Below, in pieces: positions 9,514 through 20,060 of a DNA stretch of 64,000 bases. Within the stretch, counting starts at the first letter, position 1, and every line of letters begins with the position of its first letter. The translations under genes were made by a program, and so were the position numbers. The notes beneath the pieces were generated by a model that was not told the DNA's origin, ran no database searches, and saw nothing but the letters and a program-made list of their open reading frames with translations. The stretch comes from Methanosarcinaceae archaeon (GTDB lineage Archaea > Halobacteriota > Methanosarcinia > Methanosarcinales > Methanosarcinaceae): the NCBI GenBank assembly GCA_023544565.1, contig JAMJFS010000007.1:1-64000 (forward strand), written 5' to 3'.

Positions 9514-10126
9514 GGCTATCCCAAAAACTAAATTTTGACACAATCAAAAGTTCTAATAATTCAACAATCGAAGTAAAGACCTATTTTCAAAAAATGTATA
9601 TGCACACATGTAATCCCCATCTTTCATACAAAGTCCACCAGTGGAAATCATTTTTTGAATGTCTCTTGAACTTCTAATATTGATCATATATCCATAAAAC
9701 AAAATTTTTAACATAAGTATAGAGTGGTATGCAGAGGAGCCATTTTAAGAATATGTGGATTCGATAGCAGTAGTATCAACTGCTTTTATGATGTTATTCA
9801 GTATTCTGGCTATGTGGTCTTCCGGGAGATAATTCTCTAATCTTAAAGGTAGTAAAAACTGCTGATTTTTATTATATTTTTTGAATATGAAAAATACGCT
9901 CTATTTAATCTTCATAAAAATTATACTTTATATGTAATATTTACGACACAACTACTTAAAGAATTATATTGACGTCGATAATTATGTAAAGTGGAATAAT
10001 AAAGATAATCAATCTCTATAAATTATTCACGGAAAAATTCATTTAAAAACTAAAAAGTAAAACTTAGGTAGAATATTAGTTGTAAATATTAAAAATGATA
10101 GATTTAGTGGAGTTCTGGGACAGCCC
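9514..10126 (-). mobile_element. Decayed insertion sequence remnant with imperfect terminal inverted repeats
   Basis: The left end GGCTATCCCAAAAACT (9514-9529) and the complement of the right end, GGCTGTCCCAGAACT (10111-10125), form imperfect terminal inverted repeats about 610 bp apart. Inside is a broken transposase fragment. The element is too short for a complete transposase, so most of the gene has been deleted. The rest is AT-rich and without coding capacity. A target duplication is not clear. Confidence 0.7.
9553..9888 (-). pseudogene. Transposase N-terminal fragment, frameshifted (IS1182/IS5-like)
   Basis: Translating the minus strand gives FKKYNKNQQFLLPLRL, then LPEDHIARILNNIIKAVD, then a stop. 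After a frame change comes AYHSILMLKILFYGYM followed by IRSSRDIQKM. This is the order of conserved blocks at the N-terminus of IS1182/IS5-type transposases (LPEDH block, then YHP..LLK.LLYGY, then SSR). The would-be start is ATA and the DDE catalytic part is absent. It is a dead fragment. Confidence 0.75.
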
Positions 10127-10172
10127 GCATTACTAATTTCTGTTTGATTTTGTCAAATATTGATTCATTTAA

Positions 10173-10182
10173 TTTATATATA
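10173..10182 (+). promoter_or_regulatory. Probable TATA box of the SepCysS gene
   Basis: TTTATATATA lies about 60 bp before the start codon and is a canonical archaeal box A. It would give transcription from about 10205. AGGAGAT at 10231-10237 is the ribosome-binding site. Confidence 0.55.
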
Positions 10183-10231
10183 CACCTGATGTATATGCGG
10201 GTTGTTTATTAACATAACACTCAAAATATGA

Positions 10232-11395
<1,164 letters not shown>

Positions 11396-11422
11396 GCAAT
11401 TCAGACATGTATGAAGTTTAAG

Positions 11423-11454
11423 CGAGTGCCTGCAGCACTCGTGGTGCACTTTTT
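11423..11454 (+). terminator. Hairpin terminator-like structure after SepCysS
   Basis: CGAGTGC (11423-11429), a CTGCA loop and GCACTCG (11435-11441) form a perfect 7-bp stem 27 bp after the SepCysS stop. TTTTT follows at 11450-11454. Confidence 0.55.
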
Positions 11455-11514
11455 CATCCCAAAACCACAAAGGCTATAATCATAAAATCCTATCAATTAA
11501 AATAGACGTTATGT

Positions 11515-11585
11515 GCGGCTGTAGTTTAGTGGTATGACCTTGGCTTCCCAAGCCAAGAACTCGGGTTCGAATCCCGACAGCCGCA
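11515..11585 (+). tRNA. tRNA-Gly (CCC)
   Basis: A complete 71-nt cloverleaf with acceptor GCGGCTG/CAGCCGC and discriminator A. The anticodon loop TTCCCAA gives CCC. The T-arm CGGG TTCGAAT CCCG is canonical. No intron and no encoded CCA. TATAATCATAAA about 40 bp upstream may be its promoter. Confidence 0.96.
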
Positions 11586-11833
11586 TTCTTTCTATTTTGA
11601 GTTATAGTTGTTACTAAAAAATCCGCAATCTATAATCATAAACATTGCTTAGAATAAGTCATTCTAACCATTGTTTCCATAAATATAACTGTAAAAACAA
11701 ACAAGAGTATATTGGATAACAAACGCTTGAATGGGAAATAGATCTAACTACCCAAGAGATCTAAACTGAATTGATGAGGAGGGGACATAAAAGTGCCACC
11801 ACCCCCCCGCTTCTCCATCCAAATACCCCCTTC

Positions 11834-12970
11834 TCACTCTTCAACACCAAGAATACCAGCAAGTTCAAGCCCTTCGCTTCCGATCTCGGCCAACTGGTTG
11901 AACACTTCATTTTTGCTCACGTATTTCTCAGTTCTTGTGCCGTCAATTTGCTCGATCTTAATCGTAATCTCGGACTTTACATAACCCCTCTCAAGACATT
12001 CCTTTACAATATCCCCATACTGCTGAGCAATAAGCTTTAAGCAGTCGAATACCTCATTGTTCCTGATAGCATCCTTTCCATCTATCAAGACACGTGTCAA
12101 TGTTTGTGACTTAATATATTCCTGCACGTACGTCTTTGCCTCATCCGCAAACTCGGAGATCTCACCCTTATTCAGTAATTTTGAAAGTTCATCATCACCT
12201 GTGATGTCATAATCTTCATCATAAACTCGATAATCAAAATTGTTACCTGTGATCTTGAACTTGCGCTCAGACTTCTTATTCTCAAAAATACATTCCATAT
12301 CCCCTGAGTTATTATAATTGATAGACTTAATAATAAAATCAGATACGTCCACAGACTTGACCTTATCATCCTTTTGCAGCAAACCGGCTTTAGCCCATGT
12401 AGGCAAAGACAATTCCTTGTACAATCCCTTGACTGTCAGCACATCATTTGCAAAAATGATATTTGATTCATAATCCATACCATCAATAGATGCTTTCAAT
12501 GTACCTCGAAACACATTATCAATCATTGATGCTGAGTAACTCTTTTTAGCACCATACACACCGGCTTCAAATATCAGGCTAAGTAGCGATAGCATCTGGG
12601 ATTCCAACCTACCAACTTCACGCGTTGACACCTTTTGGCTTCGTTCAATTTCCTGATTAAGGGTTTCCCTGCTTTTCGCCGCACTTGCAACACATGAATC
12701 AATAACCGTATTTCTGAATTCAAGGATCTCATTTGCATCCGCATCCTTAGAAGCATCCTCAATAAACTTTTTCAAGTCTGCTTCAAATTTGTCCAGGTCA
12801 TAAAGCCTATTCTTAAGCAAAATAGTCTCAGATTTTTCTTCATCATTCATCTCGATCGCGGAATTTTCAAGAGGAATTACTTTAGTTGTAACCTCAATCA
12901 AATTCTTCATGTCCTGAACAAAATCTCTCTGATATGGCAATTCAGTAGAATCTTGGTATGTGTATTTCAT
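11834..12970 (-). CDS. Hypothetical protein, coiled-coil N-terminus (378 aa)
   Basis: I do not recognise this gene. The 378-aa soluble protein has a charged helical N-terminal third (about residues 30-125, with heptad-like Leu/Glu/Lys pattern) and a short hydrophobic stretch (SQMLSLLSLIFEAGVYG). A middle region looks beta-rich, and a helical C-terminus follows. No catalytic motif, signal peptide or clear transmembrane helix is visible. It stands alone, with AT-rich gaps on both sides. The reading frame is long and codon use looks like that of its neighbours, so it is probably real. Confidence 0.75.
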   Translation of the reverse strand: MKYTYQDSTELPYQRDFVQDMKNLIEVTTKVIPLENSAIEMNDEEKSETILLKNRLYDLDKFEADLKKFIEDASKDADANEILEFRNTVIDSCVASAAKSRETLNQEIERSQKVSTREVGRLESQMLSLLSLIFEAGVYGAKKSYSASMIDNVFRGTLKASIDGMDYESNIIFANDVLTVKGLYKELSLPTWAKAGLLQKDDKVKSVDVSDFIIKSINYNNSGDMECIFENKKSERKFKITGNNFDYRVYDEDYDITGDDELSKLLNKGEISEFADEAKTYVQEYIKSQTLTRVLIDGKDAIRNNEVFDCLKLIAQQYGDIVKECLERGYVKSEITIKIEQIDGTRTEKYVSKNEVFNQLAEIGSEGLELAGILGVEE

Positions 12971-13124
12971 AAAAATCCCCGCAAATTAATTATGTTAATT
13001 ACTTATTACTCTATGATTTAATTTTATATATCATTCATTGGATACAATCATTAAATAAATTTCGATGAATTGTTGAATAAATCTTAGATATTATCAACTC
13101 TTATTCAAATTCATTGCATTTTAT

Positions 13125-13544
13125 CTATTCTCCGACGATCTGAACAATCAATTTCCGTGACCTTGGTCTGTTATCAAGATCAATACAGATGATCTGCTGC
13201 CATGTCCCAAGCGCAATATTCCCATCAATTATCGGAAAAGTTTCACTTTGTCCGAGCAGGGATGCACGCACATGCGAATGGCCATTACCATCATGCCAGC
13301 GCTCATTATGCTGGTAAACAATACCTTGCGGTGCGATCCTCTCAAGTGCCTGTTTCAGATCAAAAATAAGTCCGGGTTCATACTCAAGAGTTGTCACTGC
13401 CATAGTAGAGCCTGGTGCAAAGACTGTAACGACACCATTATCAATCCCTGAATCCTTAACTGCCATTGCGACATCATCCGTGATATCAACAATATCAGTA
13501 TCACCCTTTGTATCAAAATTGAGATATTTTGTGGCTACTACCAT
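13125..13544 (-). CDS. YjbQ/UPF0047 family protein (secondary thiamine-phosphate synthase-like)
   Basis: A 139-aa protein of the UPF0047/YjbQ family. It contains the family block WHDGNGHSHVRASLLG, with clustered histidines, then GTWQQIICIDLDNRPRSR near the C-terminus. Some members show weak thiamine-phosphate synthase activity, but the true role is unsettled. The length matches the family. A small membrane-protein gene lies 35 bp upstream on the same strand. Confidence 0.92.
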   Translation of the reverse strand: MVVATKYLNFDTKGDTDIVDITDDVAMAVKDSGIDNGVVTVFAPGSTMAVTTLEYEPGLIFDLKQALERIAPQGIVYQHNERWHDGNGHSHVRASLLGQSETFPIIDGNIALGTWQQIICIDLDNRPRSRKLIVQIVGE

Positions 13545-13579
13545 TGATAATCAGTCCATTATCAGATTCATTATGATTT

Positions 13580-13765
13580 TCAATTATCCGGGATCTCAGT
13601 CAATTTAATGCCCAGCACTGATGTGATCATTATATATACCACAATTGCAACAATGAAACCATACTCCTTTTGCACCATACCGCCAACATTTACTCCAATA
13701 AGCAGTATTATGAATATCAGGGTCGAGCCAATTGCTGAAAAAATTTCGAGTAGTTTTTTGTTCAT
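13580..13765 (-). CDS. Small two-helix membrane protein (61 aa)
   Basis: A 61-aa protein with two hydrophobic helices (about residues 10-28 and 35-52) joined by the polar turn GGMVQKEYG, and a charged tail. No family is recognised. It precedes the YjbQ-like gene by 35 bp on the same strand, so they may share a transcript. The composition is convincing for a membrane protein, but there is no independent evidence of expression. Confidence 0.55.
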   Translation of the reverse strand: MNKKLLEIFSAIGSTLIFIILLIGVNVGGMVQKEYGFIVAIVVYIMITSVLGIKLTEIPDN

Positions 13766-13946
13766 TATATCCTAAGTGTTGCTTTAGGTACATCAACTTA
13801 ACGCAAATATGTTATCACAATCATGTTATCAAATAATTATGACACCATAAAGCAACATTTAATATGATTCAGGGATATCTGACACTAAAAAATCGAGAAC
13901 TTCTATCGAATATTTAAAACTAAATTTTCTATCCAATGGGCAACGC

Positions 13947-14444
13947 ATGACTGAATTTGAAAGAGTACTGGTACAATCATTCAACGCATATTTTGAGCAG
14001 ACTGGCATAAAAGGGATCTCACACCGGCTTAAACAGCACCGATTTACACCGCAGTTTCTGGATGTATTGGTAGATTCTTTGCACCCAGATTATTATTTAG
14101 GTATCGAGTGTAAAAGCATTTCAGTTGACAAAGGTGCAAATGCACTGTATTTCACTCAACATTTCACAGTAGACAAGAATGGTGTTCATCAGATCGTGCG
14201 CATATCAGATTACCTGAAAAAGTCGGGACGTACGGGTTTTTTAGCAGTTGAATTGCGGATGGGGGTTGGGCATTCGAGAAAAGCCCATATCATTCCGTGG
14301 ACAGAACTTGAAAGATTATACTATACAGATGGCGTTGTCAAGATCACTGTTGCTGATATCCAGAATTATCCTGAGATAGAGAGAAATGGTGCAAAATACA
14401 TTATAGACCCTGCAAGGTGGAGAGGCGAAGAATGTCAGAAATAA
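13947..14444 (+). CDS. Conserved archaeal protein, probable PD-(D/E)XK nuclease fold
   Basis: A 165-aa protein with a pattern like Hjc/RecB-type nucleases: an early Glu, then FLDVLVDSLHPDYYLG, then IECKS, which supplies the D...ECK catalytic motif near residues 40-60. ISHRLKQHRF resembles a DNA-binding basic patch. It overlaps the following RecJ-like gene by 13 bp, so the two are translationally coupled and probably act together on DNA. Nuclease activity is inferred from motif and context only. Confidence 0.65.
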   Translation: MTEFERVLVQSFNAYFEQTGIKGISHRLKQHRFTPQFLDVLVDSLHPDYYLGIECKSISVDKGANALYFTQHFTVDKNGVHQIVRISDYLKKSGRTGFLAVELRMGVGHSRKAHIIPWTELERLYYTDGVVKITVADIQNYPEIERNGAKYIIDPARWRGEECQK

Positions 14445-15823
14445 TAGGACTGATGAAGGAACGTGCGGCACAATGTGCAGAGGAGATCAGGAAACATAGT
14501 TCTATACATGTCGTATCCCACATTGATGCCGATGGTCTCACTTCGGCAGGGATCATCTGCACTGCACTCGACCGCATGGGTACTGACTATTCAACACGTT
14601 TTGTGAAACAACTTGACGATACGATAATCGCTGAACTTGCAGAACAGGATCATGAACTTGTGATATTTACAGATCTTGGAAGCGGGATGCTCGAATCCAT
14701 AAGATCACATGCCATAAATGCTATTGTGGCAGACCATCACCAGCCAAGAGGCGAGATGCAAAATCACCTTAACCCGCACTTGTTTGGTGCAAACGGTTCG
14801 TATGAACTGAGTGGATCTGGAACCACATACATATTAGCCAATGCGCTTGGTGATAATCGCGACCTTGCCGATCTTGCGATAGTTGGGGCAATGGGTGATC
14901 TCCAGCATATGAAAAAAGGTTATCTTACAGGTATTAATCGGCTTATCCTTGAAGAAGGGGCAAGCAGCAATGTCCTAAAATTTGAAAAGGATATCACACT
15001 TTTTGGCAAACAAACCCGTCCTGTATTCAAACTTCTACAATTTGCATCTGACCCCTACATTCCCGGGCTCACAGGCAGTGAAGATGCCTGTATCGAATTC
15101 CTTCATAAACAGGGTATCAGGTTTAGTGGTGATGAACGCTGGAGACGGTGGATCGACCTTGAAAAGGATGAAAAACAGAAAGTTGTGTCCGGACTTGTGC
15201 AGTACTGCCTGAATGCAGGACTTGCTTCATACAAGATTGAGAGGCTGATCGGCGAGGTATATATACTGCTAAAAGAAGGTGAAGGCACAGAGATGCGTGA
15301 TGCGTCCGAATATTCCACATTACTCAATGCCACGGCACGTTACGACCATGCCGATATTGGACTTGCAGTATGCATGGGTGATCGCGGGGATGAATACGAT
15401 CAGGCGTGTAAACTACTTGCCGAGCACAGGAAAAATCTTGTAGATGGTCTCATGTTCGTCAAAGAGCAGGGACTCACAAAACTCAAAAACCTTCAGTACT
15501 TTGATGCAGGGTCAAGTATACGGGAAACCATCGTGGGAATAATTGCAGGTATGAGCACATCAATTACCAACGACCGTAGCCTTCCTATTATCGCATTTGC
15601 AAACACGGATGATGGTATCAAGGTGTCTGCACGCGGTACGCAGGACCTTATTCGAAAAGGGTTGAACCTTTCAGAAGCAATGTCCAAAATTTCGGCTGAA
15701 GTTGGAGGTGCCGGTGGTGGGCATGATATTGCTGCAGGTGCCACTATTCCAATAGTTGCAAAGGATGAGTTCATCGGGAAACTTGATGCGATGATCGGAA
15801 TGCAGATACGCAAACAAATATGA
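14432..15823 (+). CDS. RecJ-like DHH/DHHA1 phosphoesterase (single-strand exonuclease)
   Basis: A 463-aa DHH-superfamily protein. Motifs in order are HIDADGLTSAG (motif I), FTDLGSG (motif II), VADHHQP (DHH, motif III) and the C-terminal DHHA1 GGAGGGHDIAAGA. Archaeal members are RecJ-like nucleases, some joining the GINS/CMG complex (GAN). I chose the ATG at 14432, with GGCGA upstream. It lies inside the end of the nuclease-like gene. A repair or replication role is likely. Confidence 0.88.
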   Translation: MSEIIGLMKERAAQCAEEIRKHSSIHVVSHIDADGLTSAGIICTALDRMGTDYSTRFVKQLDDTIIAELAEQDHELVIFTDLGSGMLESIRSHAINAIVADHHQPRGEMQNHLNPHLFGANGSYELSGSGTTYILANALGDNRDLADLAIVGAMGDLQHMKKGYLTGINRLILEEGASSNVLKFEKDITLFGKQTRPVFKLLQFASDPYIPGLTGSEDACIEFLHKQGIRFSGDERWRRWIDLEKDEKQKVVSGLVQYCLNAGLASYKIERLIGEVYILLKEGEGTEMRDASEYSTLLNATARYDHADIGLAVCMGDRGDEYDQACKLLAEHRKNLVDGLMFVKEQGLTKLKNLQYFDAGSSIRETIVGIIAGMSTSITNDRSLPIIAFANTDDGIKVSARGTQDLIRKGLNLSEAMSKISAEVGGAGGGHDIAAGATIPIVAKDEFIGKLDAMIGMQIRKQI

Positions 15824-15908
15824 TGGAGGACTTCAATAAACATCCTCGTTCATATCTGGTTAGAAAAGTCAATTGGGATGATCTATTCGCCCGGTATATT
15901 TTCAAATT

Positions 15909-16637
15909 CTATTCCAATATTTTCTCAAAAAGATCTGGATAATCCTGTGGTGATGTAAGGAATTTGAGTTTATCCATGTCGTTCACAAAACCATACATCT
16001 CTTCTCCTTTCACGAAACCAAATTCGGGGTAGTTCGTAGGTTGAAGATAACGTATTGGTGGGACATCATCATATTTCGGATTTTGGATAATTCCGGATTC
16101 AAGAAGAAAATATGCGCCGCCTGCCAGTTCTTTAATGGGTTCATATACAGATGCGAATTCACCACAGACCCAGTTCGCCATTTTGAGTATTTTGTCGGAT
16201 GCATTTATAGTTATATGTCCATAATCAGGTGGGACTATCACGTTATCACCTGCTTGTGCTTTGATGATAACCACATCTATTACCTTTCCATTATCTGTTT
16301 TTTGTAAAAGATATATTGCTTCCCCTTCAAGCACCTGGTATACTTCCGTGAATGACATATTTGCACCTGGAACTTCAGGATGGTAATGTCCTGCGGTTTT
16401 GATATATTCGCGCCCCAGCATATTAGGGGGGATCACAGTGATGTCATACCTGAGATTGTGTTTCTTGATCTCATCTGATTCGGCTTTGGTCTTGCACATG
16501 TCACGGTACATGTAATACAATTCAAAATTGTCTGCTGTTTCAAGCCATGCTTTGTCGTAGATGACCTCATCCATGTCATGTAACATTCTAATGTCCGCAG
16601 TTCTTGTCGTATCCCCAAATGTAAGTTCTTTCCCCAT
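15909..16637 (-). CDS. pgi: Glucose-6-phosphate isomerase, archaeal cupin type
   Basis: A 242-aa cupin-fold isomerase, unrelated to the bacterial enzyme, that interconverts glucose-6-phosphate and fructose-6-phosphate. The metal-binding set is visible: two histidines and a glutamate in TAGHYHPE, and a later histidine in PPDYGHITIN. The C-terminal extension (ESGIIQNPKY to the end) is longer than in the shortest family members. AGGAGG lies before the ATG. A V4R-like gene lies 30 bp upstream on the same strand. Confidence 0.95.
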   Translation of the reverse strand: MGKELTFGDTTRTADIRMLHDMDEVIYDKAWLETADNFELYYMYRDMCKTKAESDEIKKHNLRYDITVIPPNMLGREYIKTAGHYHPEVPGANMSFTEVYQVLEGEAIYLLQKTDNGKVIDVVIIKAQAGDNVIVPPDYGHITINASDKILKMANWVCGEFASVYEPIKELAGGAYFLLESGIIQNPKYDDVPPIRYLQPTNYPEFGFVKGEEMYGFVNDMDKLKFLTSPQDYPDLFEKILE

Positions 16638-16667
16638 AAATGATACCTCCTAAGTTACCTATATTGT

Positions 16668-17201
16668 TTATTTGATCAGGAATCTAGGTGCACTTATTTC
16701 TCTCTTCAATTGATTGGAAACAGACACGTTGAAAAAGTTGATCTGTCCAACACAAGTGTTTGAATCAATAGATGATTCGAAAACAAGTTCTTCAACTTTG
16801 CGTCCGGTCATTGTGGAGAGTGCACCTTCTATATACCCCTGTGTCATCCTGCACCCAATGGGATGGCTTGCGTATCCATCCCCCAAGATCTTTCGGATAA
16901 TACATCCATCAAATCGAACGGATGCACTGTATTTGTCAGGGTGCTGATCAATACCGAGGTTCGTTACTTGATAATATGGAGTTACGTAATTAATAAAACG
17001 CTGAAATGAGTCAACTATGCCCCCACTGCCAAGTTTTGTACCAAGTTTTACACCAATCTTAAATCCTGTATTATATGCAACTATTTTCGCTTCCTCGCCT
17101 CCCAAAGAAGTTTCAATGGTTTCAAGAAGCCCTTTTATAATAAATTGCTCCCCACGGCAAGTTGATGATTGTGTATTATTTGATTCTAGATTGTTGTTCA
17201 T
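16668..17201 (-). CDS. V4R-like domain protein
   Basis: A 177-aa soluble protein. The C-terminal half has the pattern of V4R (4-vinyl-reductase-like) small-molecule-binding domains: HPIGCRMTQGYIEGALSTMTG, followed by a cysteine-containing strand region (NTCVGQINFFNVSVS). It shares the QGxIEGALSxMTG block with the broken gene at 62413-63045. V4R domains usually bind small ligands in sensing or methanogenesis-related proteins, but no ligand can be named. It may be co-transcribed with pgi. Confidence 0.6.
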   Translation of the reverse strand: MNNNLESNNTQSSTCRGEQFIIKGLLETIETSLGGEEAKIVAYNTGFKIGVKLGTKLGSGGIVDSFQRFINYVTPYYQVTNLGIDQHPDKYSASVRFDGCIIRKILGDGYASHPIGCRMTQGYIEGALSTMTGRKVEELVFESSIDSNTCVGQINFFNVSVSNQLKREISAPRFLIK

Positions 17202-17284
17202 AATAAAATCCCATCCACATTCTTTTTATTATAATTTGGTTTTGATATATATTAAGCTTTATGTATCGTTTGTACAAATGTAAT

Positions 17285-19090
17285 TTACTGATTTCTATTT
17301 TTGAAATATTCAGTTATACTTTCCGCAAGTTTGACACTGATACCCTCAACTTGTGAGAGTTCTTCAACTGATGCGTTCATTATATTATCAACCGATCCAA
17401 AGTGTCCAAGAAGCGCACGTTTTTTCATTGTCCCTATACCGGGTACTCCATCCAGTGTTGAATGTGTCAACCTTGCAGAGCGCTTGCGTCTGTGTGTCGA
17501 TACGGCAAACCTGTGTGCCTCATCCCGCATTTGCATAAGCAATTTGAGCGCCATTGACGTATATGGCAGGATTATCACCTCTCCTGCACCTTTTTTGGTT
17601 GTTACGATATGTTCAAATTTCTTTGCAAGTCCAATAAGCGGAATATCCAGACCAAGTTCTAGAAGTGAACTATGTGCAGCACTTACTTGTCCTGCACCCC
17701 CGTCAACAAGTATCAGATCGGGCATGGCAGCGTGTTCTTTGAGAAGACGCGCATATCTGCGCTGGACAACTTCCTTCATCATGGCAAAATCATCGATCCC
17801 TTTCACGGTTTTGATGTTGAACTGCCGATACTCACTCTTGGATGGCATTCCATTTTCAAATACGACCATTGAACCAACTGCATCTGTGCCAGATATGTTT
17901 GAGATATCAAATGTTTCAATACGACTGGGCGGCAGATCCAATGAAAGTACATCTTTTAATTGAACAAGTGACAGTTGTGCGGCTTCGTGAGGCTTTGGTT
18001 TCAGTTGTGCCAGTTCCATTGATATCTTTGCATTCTTTGTAACCATATCCAGAAGTTTCCTTTTTTGTCCCCGCTGTGGTACATTGATACTTACATTGTG
18101 CCCCGATCTTTGGCTCAGCCACTCTGTAATAAGATCTTTGTCAGGTATTTCATGTTCGACAAGTATTTCCGGCGGAACCGGTGAATCCAGATAATACTGT
18201 TTGATGAACTCTGCCAGAACATCAGGCATTTTAGTCTCAATACCACCTTTGGTGAGTGATATATCAGCCCTGCCAACCATGTTTCCATCCCTCACATAGA
18301 ACAATTGCACGGATATCCCACTCTCTCCCGAGACTGCGGCGATAACATCCCTGTCATCTGAACCCACAGTTGAGACCTGCTGACGTGACAGCGACTTGAT
18401 TGCAACAAGTTGATCACGAATCATACTGGCAGCCTCATATTCCTGTGCGGAAGCAAAGCGATCCATTTTGTTTTCCAATTGTTTTATCAGGCCGGAAACG
18501 TCGCCTTTTAAGAATTTAACAACATCCACGACATGTTCCATGTACTCCTCCTCACTTACTTTTCCCGTACATGGTGCAAGACAGCGTTTTATGTGAGAAT
18601 TAAGACAAGGTCGCACCGGTTTTCCACTGATCTTTTTATGGCATCTTCGTATCTGGAATATCTGTGAGATAATGTCAAGTGTTTTTCTGATGGCTTTTAC
18701 ATTCGTATATGGTCCAAAATAGATCGCACCATCCATCAAGCGGCGGCGCGCTATGAATATCTTCGGGAATCTGGAATTAATGGTAACTTTAACGTAAGGG
18801 TAGCGCTTATCGTCTTTTAACTGGATATTATAGCGTGGTTTATGTTTCCTTATCAGATTCGCTTCAAGCACCAGTGCTTCGACTTCCGAATCCGTTACAA
18901 TGTATTCCAGATCTTTAATGTGCCCGACAAGTGTCCTTGTCTTCGATGACTGGTTCTTCTGGGATTGAAAATACTGGCGCACCCTATTTTTAAGGGAACG
19001 CGCTTTACCAACATATATCACGGTATCGGACTTGTCCTTCATCAGATAGACGCCAGGAGATTCCGGTATTTTGGAGATGTCAGAAAGCAT
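17285..19090 (-). CDS. uvrC: Excinuclease ABC subunit C
   Basis: A 601-aa subunit of the UvrABC nucleotide-excision repair nuclease, making both incisions around the lesion. It shows the GIY-YIG domain (PGVYLMKDK and VIYVGKA, residues 12-90), a cysteine cluster after CLNSHIKRCLAPC, the UVR helix pair (about 195-235), the RNase H-like C-terminal nuclease with VDGGAGQ, and a terminal helix-hairpin-helix. All are intact and of normal length. UvrABC in methanogens is usually thought to be of bacterial origin. UvrA and UvrB are not nearby. Confidence 0.97.
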   Translation of the reverse strand: MLSDISKIPESPGVYLMKDKSDTVIYVGKARSLKNRVRQYFQSQKNQSSKTRTLVGHIKDLEYIVTDSEVEALVLEANLIRKHKPRYNIQLKDDKRYPYVKVTINSRFPKIFIARRRLMDGAIYFGPYTNVKAIRKTLDIISQIFQIRRCHKKISGKPVRPCLNSHIKRCLAPCTGKVSEEEYMEHVVDVVKFLKGDVSGLIKQLENKMDRFASAQEYEAASMIRDQLVAIKSLSRQQVSTVGSDDRDVIAAVSGESGISVQLFYVRDGNMVGRADISLTKGGIETKMPDVLAEFIKQYYLDSPVPPEILVEHEIPDKDLITEWLSQRSGHNVSINVPQRGQKRKLLDMVTKNAKISMELAQLKPKPHEAAQLSLVQLKDVLSLDLPPSRIETFDISNISGTDAVGSMVVFENGMPSKSEYRQFNIKTVKGIDDFAMMKEVVQRRYARLLKEHAAMPDLILVDGGAGQVSAAHSSLLELGLDIPLIGLAKKFEHIVTTKKGAGEVIILPYTSMALKLLMQMRDEAHRFAVSTHRRKRSARLTHSTLDGVPGIGTMKKRALLGHFGSVDNIMNASVEELSQVEGISVKLAESITEYFKNRNQ

Positions 19091-19157
19091 TTGTGTACAT
19101 CCTCGCGTTATCTTAAAAAATTAAATAAAAGTATAAATCTGAACTGAATCCTAAATA

Positions 19158-20042
19158 TTAAACTGCATTCCATTTTTGGATGATGTCCCTAAGTGATTCA
19201 CTTTCGTACATGTCTGAATTGATAATAACCTTGTCTATCCCCTTGATCGAGGTACAATCGCTTTTCATGTAAATGGAATTTCCAAGCAACTGAAGCGGGG
19301 GATATATAGACCTCAATTCATCACTCGGCTCAGCAAATCCTGGTGGCGTGCTGGCAAGGTCGAACATATCTCGCAGTTCTATATCGATCCTACTGTTGCA
19401 CCTTTCTTTGCATACCGGTGGTGTTTCCTTGTAGAATCGTGCGGTATGGCATGAACGGGCATATGCAACAAGTACATATTCAGCATGTACGCCCACAGGA
19501 CAATCAAGAGCTGCTACGGCTTCTACGGTTCTTGGCAGAAGGTCGGTCTCAATTTCGGTCATGCCAAGTTTTGAGAAGAAATCGAACGTGCGTTTGTAGT
19601 TCAGATTTGTCTGGAGATATGCCTGTTTTATGTTCTCGGTCTCATCGCGAAGAAGATGGTCAACCCAGGGGCATCCTTCCGAAGTGTGTACAATTCCACG
19701 TCCTGCCGTAATGGCATCAAACGAGTTTGTGAGGTCTTCCTTGTGCATCCCATATAGTATTCCGACATCGTTCACTACCAGATTGATGTGACTACCCAGA
19801 TGGGATATATCCTTGATATATTTCATCACGGATCCGTAGTGGTGCTGTGGTGTGATCGGGGTGATCACTGTAAGAGCATCAAGTTTTTCAAATGCATCTG
19901 CAAATAAATTTACGTCGGGACGTTTGTATGGGCACCCCTCGCTCCCGAGCCCAACACCTGCACCGTTGTCGGATGAGGTTTCGATGATTGCTCGAAGTCT
20001 GTTTTTTTCATAGTTTGCAGTTCTGATCTCAATTTGCGGCAT
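19158..20042 (-). CDS. Peptidase U32 family partner protein (UbiV-like)
   Basis: A 294-aa protein of the U32 superfamily, which adopts a TIM barrel often carrying [4Fe-4S]. Candidate ligand cysteines lie in EGCPY, EGCPW, ARSCHTARFY and PVCKERCNSR. It is 18 bp downstream of a second U32 protein, much as UbiU and UbiV are paired in bacteria, where they form an O2-independent hydroxylase. Methanogens lack ubiquinone, so the substrate must differ. Peptidase activity should not be assumed. Confidence 0.7.
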   Translation of the reverse strand: MPQIEIRTANYEKNRLRAIIETSSDNGAGVGLGSEGCPYKRPDVNLFADAFEKLDALTVITPITPQHHYGSVMKYIKDISHLGSHINLVVNDVGILYGMHKEDLTNSFDAITAGRGIVHTSEGCPWVDHLLRDETENIKQAYLQTNLNYKRTFDFFSKLGMTEIETDLLPRTVEAVAALDCPVGVHAEYVLVAYARSCHTARFYKETPPVCKERCNSRIDIELRDMFDLASTPPGFAEPSDELRSIYPPLQLLGNSIYMKSDCTSIKGIDKVIINSDMYESESLRDIIQKWNAV

Positions 20043-20060
20043 GTTAAACTCCCATTTATC

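Noticed and set aside
17285-19090. Recently transferred bacterial uvrC
   Set aside because: Bacterial-type UvrC is widespread in Methanosarcinales, and base and codon use look like the neighbours.
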